DNA from: Elusimicrobiota bacterium | GTDB lineage: Bacteria > Elusimicrobiota > Elusimicrobia > Elusimicrobiales > UBA9959 | DNA length: 51,680 bases | NCBI GenBank assembly: GCA_003482905.1 | Contig: DMXM01000007.1 | Span: 516 to 52,195 of the forward strand | Direction: 5' to 3' | In this document: in pieces, positions 1 to 6,824 of the stretch | Numbering within the stretch: position 1 is the stretch's first letter | Layout: each line of letters opens with the position of its first letter | Program-made: the position numbers and the translations under genes | Notes under the pieces: model-generated | Databases searched by the model: none | Told to the model about the DNA's origin: nothing | Seen by the model: only the letters and a program-made list of their open reading frames with translations

Positions 1-545
1 AGCGTTGTCGTGTCTATGGCCACTTGCGTGAAATTCCCAACAGATAGGGCATTAATATCAGCTTTCAGCGTTGTGGTGTCTATAGCCACCTGCGTGAACT
101 TGCCGTATAATGTGCCGGTATCCACAGCCACGGCGTTTATAGCGGCTCTCAGTGTGGTAGTGTCAGCGGCCACCTGCGTGAAATCCCCGGCAGATAGGGC
201 GTCTATATCGGCTTTCAGCGTTGTCGTGGCTATGGCCACCTGGCTAAACCTGCCGTACAGCGTCCCCGTGTCCACAGCCACGGCGTTTATGCCGGTTTTT
301 AATGTTGTAGTGTCAGTAGCCACCTGAGCAAACTTGCCGTACAATGTGCCTGTGTCCACCGCTACGGCATTTATAGCGGATCTCAGCGAAGTAGTGGCCG
401 CGGCCACCTGCGTGAAATCCCCTCCCGCGGATAAGGCGTCTATGCTGGCTTTCAAAGTGGTCGTATCCGTCGCAACCTGCGTGAATTTGCCGTACAATGC
501 GCCAGTGGACACAGCCACCGAATTTATCTGAATTTTTATAGTCGT
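1..545 (-). repeat. In-gene tandem repeats encoding 28- and 22-residue units
   Basis: Long units (84 nt) carry a GCCGTA(C/T)A marker on the plus strand at 102, 252, 336 and 489. Short units (66 nt) occur around 43, 193 and 430. The spacings are 150, 84 and 153 nt, so long and short units usually alternate but two long units are adjacent once. One short unit carries an extra glycine codon. This pattern fits expansion by unequal recombination. The array continues past the window edge. Confidence 0.8.
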
Positions 546-1505
546 AGTATCAGCGGCCACTGCGGCGAACTGCGCTGAATTTACATTTGTGAGCGCCGCG
601 CCGCTTATAGCCGGCAAAGCTCCGACAAGTTTGGATGACGACATCGAAATTATAGCACCGTCATGCACGCTGTTTAGCGCCACCGAAGAAGATATAACGT
701 TCGTCCCCAGGCTGCCGGACGCTATCCTTGCCGCGCCAATCGAGCCTGTAAGCAGCAAGCCTGTGCCATCCACAACAAATTTATCCACACCGGCAGTCTG
801 CAGCCTGACTAAATTACCGCCGCCGGTGTCGTTTATATATATGGAATCATTTATAGAAACGTCGTTATCAGGGGAAGGGGCCGCAAGCGTAATCCCGCTG
901 CCGGCCCCCGCGTCCGGCGCGCAAATCCACGCGGTATTGCCGGCGTTCCTTTTTATGATCTCGTTGGCCGCGCAGCCGTTAGCTGACATCTTAAAAAAAG
1001 TAACGGCGCTGTCAGTAAGCGCGTTGGAATGAACCGCGCCCGCCGCTATCGAGGAAACCATGACGTTCGCGCCTAGGGGGCCGGCGTCCAGGCTGGCGGG
1101 GCTCACCCGCGCGTCGGAAGACAAAGCCTGCGCCGTCAGGGCGTAGGGCACGGACAGCATCTCCTGGCGCGGGCTTAAAGCTACGCCGCCGACCGAAACC
1201 TCTATATATCTCGCCCCGGTGAACACGGACGTGGAAAGGTTCACTGGATTGCCGGTTTCCAGCACCACGCTGAAGACGCCGCCGGCCACGGAGGCGTTCT
1301 CCGTCTGACTGGTCCAGACAAGGGCGCCGCCGGACGCGGCATTGTATATTTTGAACACAAAACTTCTCTGTCCCTCCACGGGTTCTCCGCTTTCCTCCAG
1401 GCGGCCCTGAAAATTCACTTTAAGCGGCGCGCCCGCGTGGAGGACGCCGCTGGATAAACATTGCAAGCCGAGAAAGAAAAGAAGTTTTAATAATGTTTTG
1501 TTCAT
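1..1505 (-). CDS. Secreted repeat-rich surface/fibre-like protein, C-terminus outside window
   Basis: The frame is open from an ATG at 1505 to the window edge (about 501 codons, no stop), so the 3' end is missing. Residues 1-24 form a signal peptide ending ...VLHA. Residues 25-130 are a globular module with the phrase LSVPYALTAQA, seen in many bacterial tail-fibre-like surface proteins. From about residue 320 the chain is built of alternating units of 28 residues (NAVAVDTGTLYGKFTQVA type) and 22 residues (DALSAGDFTQVA type), with Thr-rich DTTTLK segments. The regular hydrophobic spacing suggests an elongated, possibly trimeric stalk. It lies 12 nt downstream of the sorting-domain protein and is probably its operon partner. 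A fibre or adhesin role is inference. Confidence 0.75.
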   Translation of the reverse strand, partial: MNKTLLKLLFFLGLQCLSSGVLHAGAPLKVNFQGRLEESGEPVEGQRSFVFKIYNAASGGALVWTSQTENASVAGGVFSVVLETGNPVNLSTSVFTGARYIEVSVGGVALSPRQEMLSVPYALTAQALSSDARVSPASLDAGPLGANVMVSSIAAGAVHSNALTDSAVTFFKMSANGCAANEIIKRNAGNTAWICAPDAGAGSGITLAAPSPDNDVSINDSIYINDTGGGNLVRLQTAGVDKFVVDGTGLLLTGSIGAARIASGSLGTNVISSSVALNSVHDGAIISMSSSKLVGALPAISGAALTNVNSAQFAAVAADTTTIKIQINSVAVSTGALYGKFTQVATDTTTLKASIDALSAGGDFTQVAAATTSLRSAINAVAVDTGTLYGKFAQVATDTTTLKTGINAVAVDTGTLYGRFSQVAIATTTLKADIDALSAGDFTQVAADTTTLRAAINAVAVDTGTLYGKFTQVAIDTTTLKADINALSVGNFTQVAIDTTT

Positions 1506-1517
1506 AAAATATCCCCG

Positions 1518-2066
1518 CTACCTGATTATCATCAGTTTACCCTTCTTCGACTGAAACGTGCCTTCGATAATATATAAATAAACCCCGCTGTCAACGGCCG
1601 AGCCGCGCATATTGCGCGCGTCCCAATCCAGGGAATCCCCCGTGTCCGACTTGCTGAGCGTACGCACTAGTTCGCCGCTTATCGTATATATCCGTATACT
1701 GACGGACCGCGTCAGGTTGGTAAATATTATCTTCGTATGGCCGGCCGAAGGCTTAAACGGAACCGGATAGCAATGGGCTGTCCCCAGGTCGCTTTTTGCC
1801 GCCAGGAATGTCACTACCGCGGGAGTCACGCCGGCGGTCAGACTTAAACTGCCGCCCGATAGGCGCGCGCCGGCGGCGGTCAGGCCGCCTATATTTACGG
1901 CTTTCATAACCACCGCGCCATTGGCGCAAGAGCTACCGCCGGAGGTGGTTGACAGCGCCGAGATCTGCCGGAGGCCCCCGGCAAGAACGGCGCGCGCCGG
2001 AACGCTGTAGGCGGCCGCCAACAGGAAGAAAAGACAAAGAACGGCGAAACGCGTTTTAGCGGACAT
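1518..2066 (-). CDS. Secreted protein with C-terminal sorting-type (FlgD-Ig/T9SS-A-like) domain
   Basis: This 182-residue protein has a signal peptide (residues 1-26, ending VPARA), a short Gly/Ser-rich middle, and a C-terminal beta-rich domain of about 80 residues. That domain begins CYPVPFKPSAGH and continues through IRIYTISGELVRTL to a GVYLYII...KGKLMIIR end. The layout matches the C-terminal domains annotated as FlgD-Ig-like or type IX secretion sorting domains (canonical YPNPF start). Its ATG overlaps the end of the upstream PorV-like gene by 11 nt, implying translational coupling. In T9SS organisms PorV binds such domains, so the pair may be shuttle and cargo. That is inference; no other T9SS gene is visible. 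Confidence 0.7.
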   Translation of the reverse strand: MSAKTRFAVLCLFFLLAAAYSVPARAVLAGGLRQISALSTTSGGSSCANGAVVMKAVNIGGLTAAGARLSGGSLSLTAGVTPAVVTFLAAKSDLGTAHCYPVPFKPSAGHTKIIFTNLTRSVSIRIYTISGELVRTLSKSDTGDSLDWDARNMRGSAVDSGVYLYIIEGTFQSKKGKLMIIR

Positions 2067-3591
2067 TTTCCATCCCCCCCAGAACCGAGGCTGCCCTGCT
2101 GCGTACCTCCGCGGAAGGGTCCCCCAGGCGCGCTTTCAGCGCTTTAACCACCCGCGGATCTTTGTACCGGCGCAGCTCGGTAACGGCCTCCAGCCGGACA
2201 TCCACATTTTTGGCTTCTAGCAGTGCGATAAGCGGCTCTATTACCCGCGGATCGTTAAGGCCGGCCGCCGCCGCGATCGCGGCCGTCGCTATCACGGGAT
2301 CCTCGTCTTTCAGGAGCGTTAACAAAAGGTCCAGGGAATCCTCGCCGCCTCTGGCGCCCAACTCCGCCACGGCGGCGCGGCGGCGGGACGAGCTGCCGAT
2401 CTTCAGCGTATCGAGATAATAGGAGAGGGGCATCTTTTTGGCCTGGATCACCGGCTGGTCCGCGGCCGGAGCCTTTTTAATTTCTTCGGCCGCTGCCAGT
2501 ACCGGCCGGACGGCTGGCGCCTTATGAGCGGGCCGCGGCGCGGTACGGCCGAATTTGTAGGTGACGCCCAGTTTATGAATGTCGCCGAAAGCGTAGGTTC
2601 CGCCGTACGCATAATCAACGCTGACGCTCCTGCCGGTATGGCGGAACAGATCGTAACCAAGCCCGAAGCTCAGGCCGCTTGTAATATCGCCGAACGCGCT
2701 GTACCCCAGCCTTGCGGTGTACGCGTCGTAAAAACACTGTTCCACCCCCACGGCTATATATCCTGCCCCGCCGTCCTGAACCACGTAATCGAGCGAATAC
2801 CGCCCCGCCACCTGCGACACGGAAGAACTGACCTCGTACATGGCGCCGGCCTTGAACCTCAACGACGGCGCGGCGCCGTCTTCGATGAATTTTATCTTGC
2901 TGGAAACCGCGTTCTCCGCTTCAAGACCGAACCTGAGGTTCTCAACCGGCGTTGTCGCCAGTAAACCCAGATCCAGCCCGTAACCGGTCCCTTTTTCAGT
3001 GTCCAGTTCCTGGGCTATATACTTCACCGAAGCGCCGTACGAAACCGACCGCAGAAATTTATAATTGAGCGGCAGGCGCCCGCCCCAGGAAAGATACAAG
3101 GCCATATCGGAAGCCGCCACGGCGCCGGTTCTGTTATCAGCACCGTCATAAGCGTCGAACGCCGGAACCGAAAGGTAATTAAAACCTAGCCCGAACGCCC
3201 CCGACCTGTACGGGTACGCGGCGGCCAGCCACTGCTGGCTGATCCCCTCCACATATTTATTCTGCGTAAACGAGATCTCGGGGTTTTGCAGCAGGCTCAG
3301 GCCGGCGGGATTGTAATAAACGGCGTTGGCGTTGTCGGCAACGGCGGTGAAGGCGCCGCCAAGCGAAGTTTCCCGCGCGCCCACCGGGATCTTAAGAAAA
3401 TTTGCCGCGCCGGTGCCGGGGCCGGCGGCGTAAACGGAACCGGCCAGCACAGGCAGGAAACCCAGAAAAAGAAACAGGGCCACGGCACGGGGATGGGCGG
3501 GTTCCGCCGCCCGCTTGTTCTTTAAAATAAAAGAACCAGCCAGGCCGGTGGATATCAGGCCCGTAATAATGGATATAGTAGTGGTCCCCAT
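2056..3591 (-). CDS. PorV/PorQ-family outer-membrane barrel fused to C-terminal HEAT repeats
   Basis: In this 511-residue protein, residues 60-345 carry the PorV/PorQ (UPF0164) signature: ANFLKIPVGARETSLGGAF, then DNANAVYYNPAGL, followed by amphipathic beta strands typical of a 14-strand outer-membrane barrel. After a Pro/Ala linker, residues 385-511 form about four HEAT-like helical repeats (for example DPRVIEPLIALLEAKNVDVRLEAV). A barrel with a HEAT tail is unusual and could place a protein-binding solenoid in the periplasm. The start is uncertain: the ATG at 3591 has a TATAGT 7 nt upstream (leaderless pattern), but the predicted signal segment (VALFLFLGFLPVLAG) begins about 40 residues in. 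First gene of the surface operon. Confidence 0.75.
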   Translation of the reverse strand: MGTTTISIITGLISTGLAGSFILKNKRAAEPAHPRAVALFLFLGFLPVLAGSVYAAGPGTGAANFLKIPVGARETSLGGAFTAVADNANAVYYNPAGLSLLQNPEISFTQNKYVEGISQQWLAAAYPYRSGAFGLGFNYLSVPAFDAYDGADNRTGAVAASDMALYLSWGGRLPLNYKFLRSVSYGASVKYIAQELDTEKGTGYGLDLGLLATTPVENLRFGLEAENAVSSKIKFIEDGAAPSLRFKAGAMYEVSSSVSQVAGRYSLDYVVQDGGAGYIAVGVEQCFYDAYTARLGYSAFGDITSGLSFGLGYDLFRHTGRSVSVDYAYGGTYAFGDIHKLGVTYKFGRTAPRPAHKAPAVRPVLAAAEEIKKAPAADQPVIQAKKMPLSYYLDTLKIGSSSRRRAAVAELGARGGEDSLDLLLTLLKDEDPVIATAAIAAAAGLNDPRVIEPLIALLEAKNVDVRLEAVTELRRYKDPRVVKALKARLGDPSAEVRSRAASVLGGMENVR

Positions 3592-3598
3592 CGCTTAT

Positions 3599-3604
3599 AC
3601 TATA
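3599..3604 (-). promoter_or_regulatory. -10 box 7 nt upstream of the PorV-like ATG
   Basis: TATAGT on the minus strand, with 7 nt between it and the ATG at 3591. No recognisable -35 and no Shine-Dalgarno sequence fit in this space, so transcription would start at or next to the start codon. The same geometry recurs at several genes in the window. Confidence 0.4.
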
Positions 3605-3659
3605 CAACAGCGAACGCTTATATTCCCGAAGAAATCGCGAAGGGCGCTAACCGGGCGGC

Positions 3660-4802
3660 TCATTTAGTGCCGTGGTGTTTTTTTATGAATTCCAGCAGGT
3701 CCGGGCCGTAAAGGGAGGCCTTCTCCGCGCCCAGGCCGCGTATGGCGTGCAGGTCCTCCAGCGTCCGCGGCTGGGAGAAAGCCACCCGCTCCATCACGTC
3801 GTTGCCCATGATAGCCTCGGGCAGCATGTTGCGCCTGGCGGCGGTCTCCTTGCGCCAGAGCTTGAGGGTCTTAAAGCGGGTCTTGATGGATTCAAAGTAG
3901 GCGCGCTTCTCCCGCGAAATTTCCCGGCGCGGCACCTGGTACTCCGGCGCCTTAAGCCCCTTCTGTATGGCCTCGCGTATCCAGGCCCCGTGGTTGCCCA
4001 GCACATAGCCGCTGACGCCTTTGAATATTGAAAGGTTATGCAGCCCCTCCCTGGGGGCCACCGACAGGCGCAGCATCAGGTCTTCGCTGATGACCTTGAA
4101 GGGAGGGGAGTTGCGCTTTATGGCCGCAACTTCGCGCGCCAGGTAAAGCTCCCTCAGCACGGCCAGCCCGCGGCCGTTGAGCTGCCGAGCCCCTTTAAGC
4201 GTGAGAAAACCGGTCTCGTCGAAACGCATGGGGTTCGGCTCAATCTTGCAGATCTGGGCGAACTGCCCGGTGACCTCGTCCAGGCGGCCCTTTTTCACAA
4301 GCTCCGCGGCCAGCAGGTCGCGCATTTTTTTAAGGTGGACGGTGTCGCCGCTGGCGTAGTCCAGCATCTCTTTCGTCAGCGGGCGACGGCCCCAGTCCGC
4401 CTTCTGGAACTTCTTGTTCATCTCCACCTTGAAGAATTCCTTCACCATATTGTCCAGGCCGCATTTAATGATGCCCAGGTACTTGGCGGCCACCATCACG
4501 TCGAAGATATTGGCGAAGGTGCAGGGGACCGCTGCCTTGAACACCCGTATGTCCGAATCAGCGGAGTGAAAGATCTTCTCCACGGCGGGGTCGGCGAAAA
4601 TTGGCAGGATGGGCTTTATATCCACTGCCAGCATGTCTATGACGGAGTTCGTATGCTCGCTGGAGAGCTGCATAAGGCAGAGCTTCTCTTTATAGACGTA
4701 AAGACTGTTGGATTCGGTGTCGATGGAAATGTATTTATGCGTGGCAAGTTTGGCGCACAGTTCGTCAAATTCCTTCTGGGTATCGATGAACGAATAACTC
4801 AT
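3660..4802 (-). CDS. rnd: Ribonuclease D-like 3'-5' exonuclease with HRDC domain
   Basis: This 380-residue protein has the DEDD exonuclease motifs: ISIDTES (D28, E30), HSADSDIRV, CGLDNMVKEFF and YASGDTVHL. A C-terminal HRDC helical region follows (about 300-380, RTLEDLHAIRGLGAEKASLYG). RNase D trims tRNA 3' ends and other structured RNAs in the cytoplasm. The start is set at ATG 4802 (MSYSFID...), because the open frame upstream is GC-rich sequence with no family match. The TAT-rich stretch immediately upstream offers -10-like hexamers (TATATT, TATTAT) 5-8 nt from the ATG. Length matches the family, and the gene is divergent from rluE. Confidence 0.88.
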   Translation of the reverse strand: MSYSFIDTQKEFDELCAKLATHKYISIDTESNSLYVYKEKLCLMQLSSEHTNSVIDMLAVDIKPILPIFADPAVEKIFHSADSDIRVFKAAVPCTFANIFDVMVAAKYLGIIKCGLDNMVKEFFKVEMNKKFQKADWGRRPLTKEMLDYASGDTVHLKKMRDLLAAELVKKGRLDEVTGQFAQICKIEPNPMRFDETGFLTLKGARQLNGRGLAVLRELYLAREVAAIKRNSPPFKVISEDLMLRLSVAPREGLHNLSIFKGVSGYVLGNHGAWIREAIQKGLKAPEYQVPRREISREKRAYFESIKTRFKTLKLWRKETAARRNMLPEAIMGNDVMERVAFSQPRTLEDLHAIRGLGAEKASLYGPDLLEFIKKHHGTK

Positions 4803-4856
4803 AATAAAATATAATAACATATAGGACCGGTCTTCGGGGAGGCCGGGGCGGATTAT
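4803..4856. promoter_or_regulatory. Short divergent promoter region rnd / rluE
   Basis: A 54-bp intergenic stretch. Its first 20 bp are AT-only in composition and give TATAAT on the plus strand (4810-4815) and TATTAT/TATATT on the minus strand (4808-4816), so both genes may share an overlapping promoter core. The remaining GC-rich half contains no clear ribosome-binding site for rluE. Confidence 0.4.
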
Positions 4857-5420
4857 ATGCCTACTATCATTTTCAACAAACCCTACGGGGTGCTTTCCCA
4901 GTTCACGCGTGAGCACGGCCACGGCTCCCTGGCCGACTTCTCCCTGCCCAAAGGGGTCTACCCGGCCGGGCGGCTGGACCACGACAGCGAAGGCCTGCTG
5001 CTGCTCACCTCCGACGGGGCGCTGCAGGCCAGGGTGGCGGACCCGCGCCATAAGACCGCCAAGATCTACTGGGCCCAGGTGGAGCGGGAGATAACCGAGG
5101 AAGCCCTGGCGGCGCTGCGCGGCGGCATCGTGCTTAAGGACGGCCCCACCCTGCCCTGCCGCGCCAGGGCGCTGCCCGCCCCCGGTATCCCGCCCAGGGT
5201 GCCGCCGGTGCGTTTCCGCAAGACCGTCCCCACCTCCTGGGCCGAACTGGCGCTTAAAGAGGGCCGCAACCGGCAGGTAAGGCGTATGCTGGCGGCCGTG
5301 GGCTTCCCTGTGCTGCGCCTGCTGCGCCGCGCCATAGGCCCGCTGACCACCGAAGGGCTGGAGCCCGGGAGCTGGCGCGCACTGACGGCGGCCGAGATAT
5401 CAAAACTGCGAGGTATTTAA
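4857..5420 (+). CDS. rluE: RluE-type rRNA pseudouridine synthase
   Basis: This 187-residue member of the RsuA/RluB/E/F family has the signature PAGRLDHDSEGLLLLT, with catalytic Asp41, and the RNA-contacting EGRNRQVRRMLAAVGFPVLRLLR segment (about 138-160). It begins directly with IIFNKPYGVLSQF, so it lacks the N-terminal S4 domain of RsuA/RluB, as RluE does. The expected reaction is isomerisation of a uridine in 23S rRNA (U2457 in E. coli). The exact target cannot be read from sequence. The gene ends 1 nt before the next start, so the two are probably co-transcribed. Confidence 0.85.
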   Translation: MPTIIFNKPYGVLSQFTREHGHGSLADFSLPKGVYPAGRLDHDSEGLLLLTSDGALQARVADPRHKTAKIYWAQVEREITEEALAALRGGIVLKDGPTLPCRARALPAPGIPPRVPPVRFRKTVPTSWAELALKEGRNRQVRRMLAAVGFPVLRLLRRAIGPLTTEGLEPGSWRALTAAEISKLRGI

Positions 5421-5421
5421 T

Positions 5422-6315
5422 ATGAGCGTTCCCCCCAGGATAGGTTTTATAGGGCTCGGCATAATGGGCCGGGCCATGGCCAGGAATCTTGTAAAAGCCG
5501 GTTTCCAGGTCTCCGTCTACAACCGCACCAGACAGCGCACCACCGAGTTCGCCGACCTGGGCTGCGAGGTGGCCGCCACGCCGAGGGCGCTGGCCAAGGC
5601 CTGCAATGTCGTGATAACCATGGTCTCCGACCCGGCCGCCATGGACGCGGTACTCGAAGGCCCGGAAGGGGTACTCTCCGCCTTCTCCGGTGGCAACACG
5701 CTTATAAACATGAGCACCCTGTCGCCAGAATACACCGCGGCCCTGGCCAAAAAATGTTTTACGGCCGGCGCCGGCTTCCTGGACTGCCCGGTCTCCGGCT
5801 CCAAACCTGCCGCCGAAAGCGGCGCGCTGGTGATACTGGCCGGCGGAGAGAAAAAGGCCGTGGAAAAAGTCTCCCCCATCCTTAGGGCCATGGGCCGCGG
5901 CGTGATCTACGCCGGTCCCGCCCCCGCCGGTACCGCCCTTAAGCTCTGTGTGAACCTGATAGTGGCCCAGCTGACCACCGCTCTGGCCGAAGCCGCCGTG
6001 CTGGCGGAAGCGCAGGGCATAGAACCGGTGCTTATATTCGACGCCCTGGCCGAAAACCCGGCGCTGAACTGCGGCTACTTCGGCCTGAAGAAAGAGAATA
6101 TCCTTAAAAAGGATTTCACGCCGGCCTTTCCCCTTAAGCATATGCTCAAGGACGCCAGGTTCATGCTGGCGGCGGCGGCCAGAAGAAAGATAGAGCTGCC
6201 GGTCACCGCCGCCGCCGAGGCCCTCATGGCCCGGGCGGCCGCCAGCGGCTACGGAGACAAAGACCTCAGCGTCATCCTGCTCAACCTGGCCGAGCCTCCG
6301 GGCCGGGAATTCTAA
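5422..6315 (+). CDS. NAD(P)-dependent beta-hydroxyacid dehydrogenase
   Basis: This 297-residue protein has the family landmarks: nucleotide-binding GFIGLGIMGRAMA (residues 8-20), substrate-binding DCPVSGSKPAAESG (121-134) and the catalytic lysine in GTALKLCVN (K174). The C-terminal helical domain is complete. Family members reduce or oxidise small 3-hydroxy acids or semialdehydes (3-hydroxyisobutyrate, tartronate semialdehyde, glyoxylate/succinic semialdehyde). A PVSGSKPAAE-type sequence is common in glyoxylate/succinate-semialdehyde reductases, but I cannot assign the substrate. It follows rluE by 1 nt. Confidence 0.85.
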   Translation: MSVPPRIGFIGLGIMGRAMARNLVKAGFQVSVYNRTRQRTTEFADLGCEVAATPRALAKACNVVITMVSDPAAMDAVLEGPEGVLSAFSGGNTLINMSTLSPEYTAALAKKCFTAGAGFLDCPVSGSKPAAESGALVILAGGEKKAVEKVSPILRAMGRGVIYAGPAPAGTALKLCVNLIVAQLTTALAEAAVLAEAQGIEPVLIFDALAENPALNCGYFGLKKENILKKDFTPAFPLKHMLKDARFMLAAAARRKIELPVTAAAEALMARAAASGYGDKDLSVILLNLAEPPGREF

Positions 6316-6354
6316 CCCCGCCGCGCCATTGCCCTGCGCCTCTTTTTTTGATAG

Positions 6355-6372
6355 AGTTAGTGTAGACTAACT
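6355..6372. promoter_or_regulatory. Palindromic operator of DtxR/IdeR type
   Basis: AGTTAGT-gtag-ACTAACT is an 18-bp palindrome with perfect 7-bp arms, ending 14 nt before the regulator start codon. Its TTAGT...ACTAA core resembles iron-dependent DtxR/IdeR boxes. A TTGATA (6348-6353) just upstream could be the -35 element, so a bound repressor would block the promoter. Position and sequence suggest autoregulated, metal-responsive control of the regulator-feoB operon. Confidence 0.7.
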
Positions 6373-6386
6373 TTACCGGAACACCT

Positions 6387-6824
6387 ATGCGCGACCTTTC
6401 CCCCAGCCTTGAAGACTACCTTGAAGCCGTCTACGCGCTCAGCCGCGCCGGGGGAGTCACGCGGGCCGGCCTGGTGGGCGCCCGGCTGAAGGTCTCCAAA
6501 CCGTCCGTCAACGCCGCCATCAAGGCCCTCGCCGCCCGCGGCCTTCTGGAACACGAGCATTACGGCGGCATAAGCCTGTCCCCCCGCGGCCTAAAGGCCG
6601 GGGCCGAAATAGCGGGACGCCACGCTTTGCTTAAGGATTTCTTTGTTTCCATATTGGCCATGCCGGCGCCCCGCGCCGAGCGCGACGCCTGCCGGGCCGA
6701 GCACGCCCTCAGCGCCGAAGCCCTGCGCCGCGTGGGAGCTCTGGCCGTATTTCTAAAGACGCCCTCACGCGCGCGCCTGCTGGCGGCGGCCCGCAGCGCG
6801 GCGGGGCGGAGAGCCGCGCCGTGA
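6387..6824 (+). CDS. DtxR/MntR-family metal-dependent transcriptional regulator
   Basis: This 145-residue protein has an N-terminal winged helix (SPSLEDYLEAVYAL, then KVSKPSVNAAIKALAARGLLEHEHYGGISLSPRG) and a dimerisation helix region with ERDACRAEHALS. Cys102, Glu105 and His106 fall at the same numbers as the primary metal site of DtxR, and His79 also matches. Position 10 is Asp, as in MntR (D8), rather than the Met10 of DtxR, so metal preference is ambiguous. The SH3-like C-terminal domain of DtxR is absent. The stop overlaps the feoB start by 4 nt, and the palindrome at 6355-6372 is its likely binding site. Iron-controlled repression of feoB is the natural reading. Confidence 0.85.
   Translation: MRDLSPSLEDYLEAVYALSRAGGVTRAGLVGARLKVSKPSVNAAIKALAARGLLEHEHYGGISLSPRGLKAGAEIAGRHALLKDFFVSILAMPAPRAERDACRAEHALSAEALRRVGALAVFLKTPSRARLLAAARSAAGRRAAP

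Noticed and set aside
10..1032. Plus-strand open frames over the repeat region
   Set aside because: They are antisense to a continuous minus-strand frame with a signal peptide and regular protein repeats; their Val/Ala/Thr-rich translations merely mirror the repeats.
4803..5051. N-terminal extension of RNase D
   Set aside because: The open frame upstream of 4802 runs antisense to rluE and encodes no conserved residues; the family starts at MSYSFID.
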